Shown: piece by piece, positions 7,467 through 16,121 of the stretch
How the letters are laid out: every line of letters starts with the position of its first letter
How positions within the stretch are numbered: the first letter of the stretch is position 1
Source: JBEKTW01 sp963727845
GTDB lineage: Bacteria; Bacteroidota; Ignavibacteria; UBA10030; SZUA-254
NCBI GenBank assembly: GCA_963727845.1
Contig: CAVSHI010000001.1
Coordinates: forward strand, 248,001 to 312,000
DNA length: 64,000 nucleotides
Direction of reading: 5' to 3'
Translations under genes and position numbers: made by a program
The notes under the pieces: generated by a model
Databases searched by the model: none
What the model saw: the letters and a program-made list of their open reading frames with translations, nothing else
What the model was told of the DNA's origin: nothing

Positions 7467-8555
7467 ATGGCTGTCATCCGAAAGCGAAAATATAAGAATG
7501 ATTGGAACTACGTCATTGATTTCGTCTATAGGGGACGAAGACATACAAAATCGACAGGGACGAAGGATCGAAAACTCGCTCTAGAAATTCTCGGCGAAGT
7601 TCAAGCGCAGATATCGCGCGGGACATTTTCCATTGAGAAATCAAAGAAGAAGGATATTCGTTTGGTCGGTTTCATTACTGAATTCTTGAAGTATTCGGAG
7701 GGGCACAAGAGTCAATCAACGATCTCCTTGGAGCGAATGTACTTCCATCGAGTTGCCGGTAAATTGGGCAATGTCCCGCTCCGGAACATTGATCGGCACC
7801 TGATAGATACCTGGCGCGCACAGTTTTCAAAGGAGGTCAGTCCGTCCACATTCAACATCGTTCTCCGTAGTCTCCACGCAGCCTTTAACGTTGCTAAGGT
7901 ATGGGGGTACGTTGATTCGAATCCTTTCAAAGATATCGAGCAGCTGAAAGTTCAGGAACGGAGATTGTATCTCTTTGACCGGGAACTCGAAGCTATATTC
8001 AGATTGATCGACGAGGATATCGCCAAAGCCGAGGGGCCTGGTGGGAGACCAAATGTGATCACATTTCGAAAGAGCTTCAGGTTGTATGTCGAATTCCTAT
8101 TGAATACGGGGCTTCGAAGAGAAGAGGCTTTGAATCTAAGGCATGAAAACATCGACCTGATCCACAATGTCATCTATGTCGAGAAAACAAAGACTCGCCA
8201 AATGCGTGCAATTCCTTTGAATGGTCGTTCTCGAAGGATTATAGAGGTTCTTGGTGAAACACTTTTCAGCAAGCTCAACAAGCATGATGTCACGAACAAG
8301 TTTCGATTCTACCTGAAACAAGCTGGTCTCAAAGGCTTCAAGCTCCATTCACTACGGCACACGTTTGCAACGAGATTGCTCGCATTGGGCGTAGACATCT
8401 ATACTATAAGCAGGCTGCTGGGACACACGGACATAAAGACAAGCATGATCTATGCGAAGACAAACGTCGAGTCATTGAGATCTGTCGTGGAAAAACTCAA
8501 TACATCATGTTACGCTATTGTGACGTGGGATGGTAAAAAAGAAAATGGGCAGTGA
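7467..8555 (+). CDS. Tyrosine recombinase/integrase of the island
   Basis: The 362-residue protein has an N-terminal arm and core-binding (SAM-like) domain (about 60-150) and a catalytic domain with the full set of residues: Arg in NTGLRREEALNLRHENID, Lys in VEKTKTRQ, H-x-x-R in LHSLRHTFATRL, His in LLGHTDIKTSM and the nucleophile Tyr in IYAKTNVE. It cuts and rejoins DNA at attachment sites through a phosphotyrosine link. Its stop lies 18 bases from the 3' end of tRNA-Gln, a classic integration site, so the island to its left most likely entered there. A second copy of the tRNA 3' end was not found in the window, so the other island end is probably off the left edge. Confidence 0.92.
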   Translation: MAVIRKRKYKNDWNYVIDFVYRGRRHTKSTGTKDRKLALEILGEVQAQISRGTFSIEKSKKKDIRLVGFITEFLKYSEGHKSQSTISLERMYFHRVAGKLGNVPLRNIDRHLIDTWRAQFSKEVSPSTFNIVLRSLHAAFNVAKVWGYVDSNPFKDIEQLKVQERRLYLFDRELEAIFRLIDEDIAKAEGPGGRPNVITFRKSFRLYVEFLLNTGLRREEALNLRHENIDLIHNVIYVEKTKTRQMRAIPLNGRSRRIIEVLGETLFSKLNKHDVTNKFRFYLKQAGLKGFKLHSLRHTFATRLLALGVDIYTISRLLGHTDIKTSMIYAKTNVESLRSVVEKLNTSCYAIVTWDGKKENGQ

Positions 8556-8567
8556 TAACTGCCCATT
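8544..8567 (-). terminator. Intrinsic terminator of tRNA-Gln
   Basis: A perfect 10-bp stem (AATGGGCAGT with ACTGCCCATT, four-base loop) is followed on the minus strand by a T-rich run (TTCTTTTTT). It lies just after the 3' end of tRNA-Gln and also contains the integrase stop codon, so it can act on the tRNA transcript and perhaps on the integrase mRNA. Confidence 0.7.
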
Positions 8568-8573
8568 CCAAGC

Positions 8574-8645
8574 TGCCCGGCTAGGATTTGAACCTAGACT
8601 TCCCTGATCCAGAGTCAGGTGTGTTGCCAATTACACCACCGGGCA
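8574..8645 (-). tRNA. tRNA-Gln (anticodon CUG)
   Basis: Read on the minus strand, a complete 72-base cloverleaf is present: acceptor TGCCCGG with CCGGGCA, D arm, anticodon stem CCTGA/TCAGG with loop CTCTGGA (anticodon CTG), and T arm with loop TTCAAAT. No CCA is encoded. It is the likely integration target of the island, because the integrase gene abuts its 3' end. Confidence 0.95.
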
Positions 8646-9227
8646 ATGATGCAAAACTCTCTTTAATATACCGAAATGTCCCAGGATTTGCAATCGAATG
8701 GCGGGGCGTTATCCACCTTGAACACATGGTTTCCCCTTCGCTGCTTGTAGACCTGCCTGCCGGACTAACCTCACGATTTTGCAGTCCCGTGAAGTTCGGT
8801 AGGTAGGGAAGGGGGCAGGGGATGAGTACGGCGTGGATTGGAGCCTTCGCAAGGTTTTCCAGGAAAGTACAATGGTCAACCTTGCGAAGGTTTACCCCGA
8901 TAGGTCGGGAGCACACCTGTCCGCCGAAGCGACGCGTAGGCGGAGCTCCATCCCAGCAGGCAGGCTACGTTCAGATTGCTTCGCTCGTCCGAAAAGCGCG
9001 GACTTCGCTCGCAAAGACGGGGTGGCTTCTTGCCGCCCACCGTGTTGTCGACATGCGCCCAACATGAAACCTGAAACGTGAAACCTGAAACTCAAAACCC
9101 AATCCTCCATCCTCAATCCTCAAACCCCGATCACCCATCACTTACTCCCACAGGATGTGACGCGCGTGTTTGACTTTCTACCTTAATTTTGCTATCATTG
9201 CATCACGTTGATCACATTATCAGACTT
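8646..9227. other. Gene-free stretch with a 13-bp inverted repeat
   Basis: No credible gene is seen. CCTTCGCAAGGTT (8844-8856) is repeated inverted and exact at 8878-8890, 21 bases apart, which could form a hairpin. Downstream is a low-complexity run of related words (AACCTGAAAC, CTCAATCCTC) at about 9063-9125, of the sort seen in decaying repeats. The region marks the junction between island and housekeeping DNA. It probably also carries the purC promoter, which was not located. Confidence 0.5.
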
Positions 9228-9989
9228 ATGAAGCAACATCTGCACTCTTCACCCGCCGACAAGCGCAATCCTGCGGTGAAAAATTCAAAACGCGAACTTC
9301 TGTTCGATGGAAAAGAAACACAACCAACTTCCATCGACCACGAGGAGTTCGTTGCGTATAAGTTTAAAGACGACGGGTCTCCCGATGGGAAGCGAACTGG
9401 CAAAAGAAGGGGCACCGGAGCCATTAAGAATAATATTTCGAGCTATCTCTTCGATTACCTCGCCGGTTTTCATATCCCCACGCACTTTGTTCGCAAGGAA
9501 TCCGGCGATGAAATGATGGTGCGCCGGCTGGAGATGATCCCGCTCGTCGTCTCGGTCTATAATTTTGCCTTTGGCGAATTCGCGGCCCGGTTCAGTCTGC
9601 ATGAAGGAACGCCCCTCGTTTTCCCGGTTATCGAGTACTATCACCCAAATGCTCACCCCGGGATGCAGTGGCTGAATGAATATCACATGTATGCTTTCAA
9701 GATCGCAACACCCGAAGAGTTCAGACAGATGAACCGGCTTGCCTCCAAAGTGAATGCGGTTCTCCGGAGCCTGTGCGACAGGCGAAAGCTCACGCTTGCC
9801 GGACTTCAGCTTGAATTCGGTCGTTTCCATGAACAGCTGTACGTCGGCGGGGAATTCTCTCCGTCGAGATGCTTCATCTGGGATACTACGGGCGATAATG
9901 GGGGCAAAAGGAACCGCTTCGTCCTGCGGGAAGGGTCCGGGGAAGAGGTCTACAAGGAACTATTCGACCGTCTCACGGTGAAAGTCTGA
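9228..9989 (+). CDS. purC: Phosphoribosylaminoimidazole-succinocarboxamide synthase (SAICAR synthetase)
   Basis: PurC joins aspartate to CAIR with ATP in step 7-8 of purine synthesis, in the cytoplasm. The 253-residue product fits the family (about 235-260) and shows its main blocks: LLFDGKETQPTSIDHEEFVA near the N terminus, the K/R-rich kinase-like loop (GKRRGTGAIKNNISSYLFDY), the MMVRRLEMIPLVVSVYNFA strand and the active-site region LTLAGLQLEFGRF. The ATG at 9228 is preferred to a TTG at 9189. purS and purQ lie downstream on the same strand, separated by two phospholipid genes. Confidence 0.9.
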   Translation: MKQHLHSSPADKRNPAVKNSKRELLFDGKETQPTSIDHEEFVAYKFKDDGSPDGKRTGKRRGTGAIKNNISSYLFDYLAGFHIPTHFVRKESGDEMMVRRLEMIPLVVSVYNFAFGEFAARFSLHEGTPLVFPVIEYYHPNAHPGMQWLNEYHMYAFKIATPEEFRQMNRLASKVNAVLRSLCDRRKLTLAGLQLEFGRFHEQLYVGGEFSPSRCFIWDTTGDNGGKRNRFVLREGSGEEVYKELFDRLTVKV

Positions 9990-10002
9990 GAAAGGCGCCG
10001 CT

Positions 10003-10680
10003 GTGCTCAGCAAATACGGCCTAGAAGTCCTGCTCAAATTCTTCGGACTCGCCGCTCTCATCGTCGTGTGTTGTTTCACCGTCATTGATCAGGAGGTTGT
10101 GAGGGGCGTGCTTCTTGCAATTGTGGGACTATCCTCGGCGTTTGTGCTTACGTTCTTTCGGGATCCCGACCGCACGACGCCACAGCAGGAAAATGCCGTC
10201 ATCTCGCCGGCGGATGGAAAGGTCGTTCTAATCAAGGAACTGTTTGAGCCGGAGTACCTCAAAGGTGAGGCAATCCAGGTGAGCATCTTCATGTCTCCCC
10301 TGAATGTGCACGTCAACCGATTCCCCATTTCTGGTATTGTGAAATATTTTCGCTATATTCGTGGTGAGTATATTGTTGCCTTTAACGAAAAATCCTCCGA
10401 TCGAAACGAACGAACGCATATTGGGATGGAGAATAGTGGCCATAAGGTCCTTTTCAAGCAAATTGCCGGCGCTGTCGCACGGAGAATTGTGGCCCGCGTG
10501 AACGTCGGTCAAACAGCGACGGCGGGGGAGCGGTTCGGGATGATTAAATTCGGCTCCCGCGTCGATGTTATCATGCCGAAAGGCACGGAAATTGTCGCCC
10601 GGTTACATGAGAACGTCCGTGCGGGCGAGACGATCCTCGCCAACTTTTCATCGGGTTTCATTTCCCCGGAAATGAAATGA
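10003..10680 (+). CDS. psd: Phosphatidylserine decarboxylase, short form
   Basis: It makes phosphatidylethanolamine from phosphatidylserine at the inner membrane. The 225-residue product has an N-terminal membrane segment (about 10-45), the conserved ISPADGKVV and VHVNRFPISG blocks, and FGSRVDVIMP. In the last, the Gly-Ser bond is cleaved to give the pyruvoyl group. This is the short, two-subunit form typical of Bacteroidota and archaea. Start is GTG. Thirty-two bases separate it from pssA, which makes its substrate. Confidence 0.93.
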   Translation: MLSKYGLEVLLKFFGLAALIVVCCFTVIDQEVVRGVLLAIVGLSSAFVLTFFRDPDRTTPQQENAVISPADGKVVLIKELFEPEYLKGEAIQVSIFMSPLNVHVNRFPISGIVKYFRYIRGEYIVAFNEKSSDRNERTHIGMENSGHKVLFKQIAGAVARRIVARVNVGQTATAGERFGMIKFGSRVDVIMPKGTEIVARLHENVRAGETILANFSSGFISPEMK

Positions 10681-10711
10681 GCATGAACCAAACCTGCGAC
10701 GGAGGACTGGA

Positions 10712-11479
10712 ATGAGAATTACGCGGGCTGTCGTTCCCAGCTTGTTCACCGTGCTCAACATGTTTTGTGGATTTCTTTCCATCATTCATACTGCACAGAA
10801 CGACTTCTCGACGGCAGCGTGGTTCATAATCCTGGCCGGGATTTGCGACGTTCTCGACGGCATGATGGCGCGTGTGACAAGATCGTTTAGCGACTTCGGC
10901 GTTGAGTTTGATTCCCTGTCGGACGTCATCTCCTTCGGAGCCGCGCCCTCATTTCTCGTATACACGATTCACCTCCACTCGCTGGAAGGTATCGGGGTCC
11001 TCATCAGCTCGTTTCCGCTGGTGTTCGGAGCGATGCGGTTGGCGCGATTCAACGTCCAGCTCGTTGGTTACGACAAGGATTATTTCAAAGGTCTTCCGAT
11101 CCCGGCGGCAGGGATCATGATCAGCGCATATGTGTTAACGTACTACACGGCGGCAAGCGGGTTTGGCGACCTCGAGGCGTGGCTGCTGCTCTTCCTTGTT
11201 CTCGTCGTTTCGTTGCTCATGGTGAGCAGTATCAAGTACGACAACTTTCCGAAAATCTCGCGCCGGGGAATTATGCAGCACCCGTTGCGATTCACCGTCG
11301 GCGTTGTGGCCCTGACCGCGATCGTACTCACGCAGGGACGGGCGCTCTTCCCGTGCTTCGTCTTTTACATCGCGACGGGTCCGATACGCTATATTGTGCA
11401 ATCTATTCAACATGCACTCCATCCGCCTGTGAGCAATGCGGATGAGAAGGAAACCGAAATAACGAGTGTTGATGTTTAG
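10712..11479 (+). CDS. pssA: CDP-diacylglycerol-serine O-phosphatidyltransferase
   Basis: An integral membrane enzyme that makes phosphatidylserine from CDP-diacylglycerol and serine. The CDP-alcohol phosphotransferase motif D-G-x2-A-R-x8-G-x3-D-x3-D is complete (DGMMARVTRSFSDFGVEFDS and the following LSD). Several hydrophobic helices run through all 255 residues. GGAGG before the ATG gives a good ribosome site. It follows psd, so substrate and product steps are co-expressed. Confidence 0.93.
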   Translation: MRITRAVVPSLFTVLNMFCGFLSIIHTAQNDFSTAAWFIILAGICDVLDGMMARVTRSFSDFGVEFDSLSDVISFGAAPSFLVYTIHLHSLEGIGVLISSFPLVFGAMRLARFNVQLVGYDKDYFKGLPIPAAGIMISAYVLTYYTAASGFGDLEAWLLLFLVLVVSLLMVSSIKYDNFPKISRRGIMQHPLRFTVGVVALTAIVLTQGRALFPCFVFYIATGPIRYIVQSIQHALHPPVSNADEKETEITSVDV

Positions 11480-11493
11480 AAGGGCATGGGATT

Positions 11494-11742
11494 TTGTATC
11501 TGGCTAAGGTAACGGTCACGCTTCGGCAATCGATTCTTGATCCCCAGGGGAAAGCGGTGTACCACGCCGTGGAAAGTCTCGGAATGAGTGCGGTTCGGGA
11601 AATCCGCATGGGCAAGTATATCGAGATGAAAATCGATTGTCCGGGTAAGGAGGAAGCCGAGCGTATCACACGCGAAGCTTGTGCAAAATTGCTGGCAAAT
11701 CCTGTGATGGAAGATTACACATTCTCGATTGAAAGGATGTGA
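11494..11742 (+). CDS. purS: Phosphoribosylformylglycinamidine synthase subunit PurS
   Basis: PurS bridges PurQ and PurL in the three-part FGAM synthase (purine step 4). The 82-residue product fits the family and begins MYLAKVTVTLRQSILDPQGK, the usual PurS start, with GTEA-like helix and TFSIERM end. The start is TTG; the ATG eight bases upstream is in another frame. It is 66 bases before purQ. purL is not in the window. Confidence 0.92.
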   Translation: MYLAKVTVTLRQSILDPQGKAVYHAVESLGMSAVREIRMGKYIEMKIDCPGKEEAERITREACAKLLANPVMEDYTFSIERM

Positions 11743-11808
11743 ATCCGCCGATGATGCGTGGCTCGACGGTAAACAACAGCGACATATCTCAGAGTCCCGG
11801 GCAGGGCA

Positions 11809-12549
11809 ATGAAAAAGCCTAGGTTCGGCGTGGTCGTCTTCCCCGGGTCGAATTGCGACCATGATGCGCAGTACGTCCTCAAAGATATTTTTCATCATGA
11901 CGTACGTTTTCTCTGGCACAAAGATTCGGATCTTGAGAACGTCGACGTGGTCATTCTCCCCGGGGGATTTTCCTACGGGGATTATCTGCGCTGTGGCGCC
12001 ATAGCTCGGTTTTCGCCAATCATGAAAGAAGTGGTTTCCTTCGCGCATCGCGGGGGCGTCGTCTTTGGAATTTGCAATGGATTCCAGATATTGTGCGAGG
12101 CAGGTTTGCTGCCCGGCGCGCTGCTGCGGAATGATTGCCTGACGTTTGTTTGCAAGTATGTTCACCTCCGTGTGGAAAATCCGGGGACGCGCCTGACCTC
12201 CCGGTGCCGGAATGGAGAAGTGTTGCGCGTGCCCGTCGCACACGGCGATGGGAATTATATCGTGGACGATGCAACTCTTCGCACGATGGAAGAAAACGGC
12301 CAGATTCTGCTCCGGTACTGTGATCCCGACGGAAAGATTACCGATGCGGCAAATCCAAACGGATCAATGTCGAACATCGCCGGGATCATGAACGAGCGCG
12401 GAAACGTTTTAGGAATGATGCCCCATCCGGAACGCGCATCGGATCCGCTGCTGGGGCAGACAGACGGGCAGAAAATTTTCAATTCATTGACCGATAGTTT
12501 TTTTATTGAAGAACACATTAACGAACAGATGGAAGCAGAAAGGAGTTAA
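11809..12549 (+). CDS. purQ: Phosphoribosylformylglycinamidine synthase subunit PurQ (glutaminase)
   Basis: This class I glutamine amidotransferase releases ammonia for FGAM synthesis. The nucleophile Cys is in GICNGFQILCEAGLL and the His/Glu pair in MMPHPERASD. The N-terminal block VVFPGSNCDHDA is typical. At 246 residues it is of normal or slightly longer length. It lies between purS and tatA on the same strand. Confidence 0.94.
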   Translation: MKKPRFGVVVFPGSNCDHDAQYVLKDIFHHDVRFLWHKDSDLENVDVVILPGGFSYGDYLRCGAIARFSPIMKEVVSFAHRGGVVFGICNGFQILCEAGLLPGALLRNDCLTFVCKYVHLRVENPGTRLTSRCRNGEVLRVPVAHGDGNYIVDDATLRTMEENGQILLRYCDPDGKITDAANPNGSMSNIAGIMNERGNVLGMMPHPERASDPLLGQTDGQKIFNSLTDSFFIEEHINEQMEAERS

Positions 12550-12552
12550 GCC

Positions 12553-12750
12553 ATGGGTAATTTAGGTGCACCCGAAATAATGTTGATTGCTCTCGTGATT
12601 CTGGTATTATTCGGCGCAAAGAAGATTCCGGAATTCATGCAGGGACTGGGGAAAGGTATCCGTGAGTTCAAGAAAGCTTCACGGGACATCCAGGACGAGC
12701 TTGAGAAGCCTCTTGAAGATAAGAAAGTAGAGCAAAAGAAACCCGAGTAA
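12553..12750 (+). CDS. tatA: Twin-arginine translocase subunit TatA
   Basis: TatA forms the export pore for folded proteins with TatC. The 65-residue product has one short N-terminal membrane helix (LGAPEIMLIALVILVLFGAK), the family's FGxKKIPEF hinge and an amphipathic helix (GLGKGIREFKKASRDIQDEL). The C terminus is charged. It is only three bases after purQ. tatC is not in the window. Confidence 0.9.
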   Translation: MGNLGAPEIMLIALVILVLFGAKKIPEFMQGLGKGIREFKKASRDIQDELEKPLEDKKVEQKKPE

Positions 12751-12776
12751 AAATTCATGTCATGCGTCGCGAAAAT

Positions 12777-12871
12777 AAACCACGGATGACGCAGTAACTA
12801 CACGGATCTGCACGGTTGGAAATGGCATGATCCGAGTCATTTCCGTGCTTTTTCAGTATTATCCGTGGTTT
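12777..12871. repeat. Long intergenic inverted repeat
   Basis: AAACCACGGAT and ATCCGTGGTTT, a perfect 11-bp pair, enclose further paired segments (GCACGG...CCGTGC and ATGA/TCAT around TCCGAG). The whole 95 bases can fold into one hairpin. CACGGAT also recurs directly inside the left half. It resembles dispersed palindromic units seen in many genomes and may end the tatA transcript. Confidence 0.5.
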
Positions 12872-12912
12872 GAAATAAGCTGGATGCATTTTTCATTTTT
12901 CCCTGAATTCCC

Positions 12913-13911
12913 ATGAGTATACTTGTCGATAGAAACACCCGTCTCGTCGTCCAGGGAATTACCGGCGGCGAAGGGACATTCCATACTCAACAAATGATCG
13001 CGTATGGAACGAACGTCGTTGCAGGGGTCACTCCCGGCAAGGGCGGGTTATCGTACGGCGGGAACGAGCAGTATCCTTTCGCGCGACCCGTTCCGGTTTT
13101 CAATACGGTTGCCGATGCCGTCGCACGCGAGGGTGCCAACACCGCGGCGATCTTCGTGCCGGCGTCGTTCGCGGCCGAGGCGATTATGGAAGCGGCAGAA
13201 GCCGGAGTCAAACTCGTCGTTACGATTACCGAGGGTATTCCGGCCCGCGACATGGTCAAGGTCTACGAATACCTTCAGCGGACGGGTGCGCGACTGATCG
13301 GTCCGAACTGTCCCGGTATCATCACGCCGGGCCAGTGTAAAATCGGGATCATGCCCGGATTCATTCATCGTCCCGGTACGGTTGGCGTCATCTCCCGCAG
13401 CGGAACACTGACGTACGAAGCAGTGTGGCAGGTGACCGAGCTCGGACTTGGCCAGTCCACCTGCGTCGGCATCGGCGGCGACCCGGTCGTCGGAACCCGC
13501 TTCATCGATTTGCTGAAACTCTTCAAGGACGACGACGGGACGGATGCCGTCATCATGATCGGAGAAATCGGCGGGACCGCTGAGGAAGAAGCGGCGGAGT
13601 ACGTCAAGCAACATTTCAAGAAACCTGTTATCGGGTTTGTCGCAGGACGTACCGCACCTCCGGGCAGGCGTATGGGACACGCGGGCGCGATCATCTCCGG
13701 CGGGAAAGGAACCGCCGCCGAAAAAATGCTGGCGATGCGCGAGGCCGGGATCCATGTCGTGGAGAGTCCCGCGCTGATCGGGGAAACGGTGAAAAAGGTT
13801 CTGGGAAAGAGCACTCGCAAGACAACTGTCGTTGTGTCGAAAAGAAAACGAAAAACACATCCTTCCAAAAAACGCCGACCGCGGCGTCGAAGCGGGAAAA
13901 AGAAGAAGTAA
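12913..13911 (+). CDS. sucD: Succinyl-CoA ligase alpha subunit with a basic C-terminal tail
   Basis: SucD carries the phosphohistidine of succinyl-CoA synthetase (TCA cycle). The CoA-binding Rossmann domain (VVQGITGGEGTFH), IGPNCPGIITPGQCKIGIMP and the active His in GRRMGHAGAIISGGKGTAAE are present. The normal protein ends near residue 295. Here a tail of about 35 residues follows that is almost all Lys/Arg (SKRKRKTHPSKKRRPRRRSG then KKKK), unlike the family. No sucC is adjacent. The tail might bind nucleic acid or acidic surfaces; its role is unknown. Confidence 0.92.
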   Translation: MSILVDRNTRLVVQGITGGEGTFHTQQMIAYGTNVVAGVTPGKGGLSYGGNEQYPFARPVPVFNTVADAVAREGANTAAIFVPASFAAEAIMEAAEAGVKLVVTITEGIPARDMVKVYEYLQRTGARLIGPNCPGIITPGQCKIGIMPGFIHRPGTVGVISRSGTLTYEAVWQVTELGLGQSTCVGIGGDPVVGTRFIDLLKLFKDDDGTDAVIMIGEIGGTAEEEAAEYVKQHFKKPVIGFVAGRTAPPGRRMGHAGAIISGGKGTAAEKMLAMREAGIHVVESPALIGETVKKVLGKSTRKTTVVVSKRKRKTHPSKKRRPRRRSGKKKK

Positions 13912-13970
13912 GCACCAAGAATCATCCTCCATCGCCGGCTACAACGGCCCGAAGGCTCAATGATTCGAAA

Positions 13971-15533
13971 GTGAAGAGAACTCACAATTTCATCGTGGCC
14001 GCCACCGTCGTGGTTCTCCTCGGCGCAATATGGTGGCCCAAATTCCTGCCTCTTCAGGATTATGCTGAATGGCTCTTCCAGGCACACATCATTCGCGACA
14101 TTCTGAGCGGTAGCCCTGCGCTCGCGGGACATTTCACCCTCTCCTGGTTTCCCATTCCTCCCAACGTTCTCACGCCGATTTTTCTGGCATCGCTTGGATT
14201 TCTGGTCCCGATCCAGATTGCGGGCAAGATTTTCCTCTCAGCGTACACGCTTCTTTTTATTCTTGGCTGGAGGTATTTGTTCAAACGGACAGATAACCGT
14301 CATCCTTTCCGATGGCTGGGCCTGTTGTTTGCATTCAACTACTTTTTCTTCATGGGTTTTCTGAATTATATCTTCGGATTGGCAGCCGTTTTTTTTGCAG
14401 CCGGTTGGTTGTATTCTTCCAAACGGGAGATTACGGTTATGCTCGCCGGTATCCTGGCAATCATTTTCGTATTCCTGTACCTCACGCATGGCGTCGCGTA
14501 TATCTTGTTCCTCATAGTCTTTTGTTTTTGGATTTCCTCGGAAAAGAATAGCAAAACGACGCTCCCTCAAAAGGCGCTTTTGGCTGCTTCCCTGATTCCC
14601 TCAATGATGCTGCTCGCCGCGTGCCTTTTGAGCAATAATGCATCTTCGACCATAGAGTTCACGCGCTTCCCGTATATCCAACTCACCGTGTGGCGATATG
14701 CCATGTGGTTCTTTCATCGCCTTTTGCCATTTCCTCAGTCGTTTCCAGTTTCCTACTTGAATATCGCAGTTTGGCTCATCATTGCTTACCTGCTTGTACG
14801 CCACCGCTCTCAAGTTTTTGCTCGATCATTGGCCGGCTGCCGGGGAAAGTACCTGGGGGCGGCATTTGTTTTTGCGGCCCTGGTTGTGTTATTGCCGCTA
14901 AACAAAATAGGGGAGTTCTATACTCCCGGTCCGCGCTTTCTCATCCCGGCGATTGCCTTTTTCTTCGCATCGCTTGCACCGGGCGCAAAGAATATGAAGA
15001 CAGAAATTCTCATCGCATCGACGGCATTCCTGATGTCCGTGGTTTACTTGATTCAGATGTCGTCCTGGAACTTTGAAGCCGCGGCGATCTACGAAAAAGC
15101 CCGGCCGATCTATGAAAGGGCACAGATGCCATTAGTGATTCGTCGGGGATTCGCCGAAGAAGTCGACAAGACGGTTCCGCAGATCCTTTCAGGGGAGATT
15201 AGCACGATGCGCCATTTTCATCGTTATTTTGACCTTGAGAAGCCGACACGCATGCTTTCCAGCTTTGAGACAGGAATTGTTCGGATGAAGAGAGCGCCCG
15301 GTGATTCTGTTGCGATCGCACTTGACAGCCTCATCGACACGCGGCATTACGTCGGCGAGGCGCGGGACACCATTCGGAACCGGTTATTTGACATTCGTTC
15401 CACATTCGATTATATTTTTGTGTTTGCAGAAGATACGGTTGCCACGACGATGGCTGCAGTGCTGTCTCAGGAGTACGATGTCGAAGCACGCAATACCCAA
15501 CTTCTCGTCCTTCGGCGCAAAGAACATCATTAA
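13971..15533 (+). CDS. Polytopic membrane protein, possibly glycosyltransferase-like
   Basis: The 520-residue product starts at GTG and has about ten hydrophobic segments between residues 8 and 375, with aromatic-rich helices (FAFNYFFFMGFLNYIFGLAA) and charged loops. It ends in a soluble domain of about 140 residues. This layout resembles lipid-linked-sugar glycosyltransferases of the PMT/GT39-like fold, but an early-loop Asp/Glu motif was not clearly seen, so the name is tentative. The neighbours (sucD, rhodanese) give no help. Confidence 0.6.
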   Translation: MKRTHNFIVAATVVVLLGAIWWPKFLPLQDYAEWLFQAHIIRDILSGSPALAGHFTLSWFPIPPNVLTPIFLASLGFLVPIQIAGKIFLSAYTLLFILGWRYLFKRTDNRHPFRWLGLLFAFNYFFFMGFLNYIFGLAAVFFAAGWLYSSKREITVMLAGILAIIFVFLYLTHGVAYILFLIVFCFWISSEKNSKTTLPQKALLAASLIPSMMLLAACLLSNNASSTIEFTRFPYIQLTVWRYAMWFFHRLLPFPQSFPVSYLNIAVWLIIAYLLVRHRSQVFARSLAGCRGKYLGAAFVFAALVVLLPLNKIGEFYTPGPRFLIPAIAFFFASLAPGAKNMKTEILIASTAFLMSVVYLIQMSSWNFEAAAIYEKARPIYERAQMPLVIRRGFAEEVDKTVPQILSGEISTMRHFHRYFDLEKPTRMLSSFETGIVRMKRAPGDSVAIALDSLIDTRHYVGEARDTIRNRLFDIRSTFDYIFVFAEDTVATTMAAVLSQEYDVEARNTQLLVLRRKEHH

Positions 15534-15545
15534 TCGGTCCAAATC

Positions 15546-15929
15546 ATGGAACACTCTGCGGCATTTCTCAGGTTGGTAAACGATGCAAAAACACGCATCA
15601 AAGAAACTTCTCCGGAGGATGTGAAATCACGACTCGACCGGAGAGATGATTTCTTGCTCATCGATATCCGGGAGGACCATGAATGGGAAAAAGGGCATAT
15701 CGTTCGGGCGATTCATCTCGGAAGAGGAATTATCGAGCGTGACATTGAAAAACTCGTTTCCTCCAAGGACAGAGAAATCATCCTTTACTGCGGAGGCGGT
15801 TACCGTACGGCGCTCACGGCGGATAATCTTCAGAAAATGGGATACACGAATGTTGTCTCGATGGATGGAGGGTGGAGAAGGTGGAATGAGTTGGGATATC
15901 CGACGGAAGAAGCAAGTTCGAAGCACTGA
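15546..15929 (+). CDS. Rhodanese-like sulfurtransferase domain protein
   Basis: A single rhodanese domain of 127 residues moves sulfur through a Cys persulfide. The active Cys is in ILYCGGGYRTALTADNLQ, and LLIDIREDHEWEKGHIVRAI and MDGGWRRW are the typical flanking blocks. No signal peptide is seen, so it is cytoplasmic. The substrate is unknown. A dispersed repeat lies between it and ndk. Confidence 0.88.
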   Translation: MEHSAAFLRLVNDAKTRIKETSPEDVKSRLDRRDDFLLIDIREDHEWEKGHIVRAIHLGRGIIERDIEKLVSSKDREIILYCGGGYRTALTADNLQKMGYTNVVSMDGGWRRWNELGYPTEEASSKH

Positions 15930-15999
15930 ATCAGATAATGAAACAAATCTTAAAGAAACTCAAAATACTAATTTGAGACGTCTGAAAAATCAAAGAGGC

Positions 16000-16035
16000 T
16001 GTCATTCTGAGGAGCGAAGCGACGAAGAATCTCGC
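16000..16035. repeat. Dispersed repeat unit of the GAGGAGCGAAGCGACGAAG type
   Basis: The sequence GTCATTCTGAGGAGCGAAG and its continuation CGACGAAGAATCTCGC is a well-known intergenic repeat of many environmental bacterial genomes. Only one full copy is in this window. It sits in the 192-base gap before ndk. Confidence 0.6.
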
Positions 16036-16121
16036 TTTTTGCCTCATTTTGTCTGGGATTCAGGATTTGCTTTAGATGCAATCAACCATAATCGTCAAGA
16101 ACGAATGTCAATGGAGACACT

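Noticed and set aside
13048..13932. 294-codon open frame opposite sucD
   Set aside because: It is the complement shadow of a well-supported gene; the translation is His/Arg/Asp-rich without motifs.
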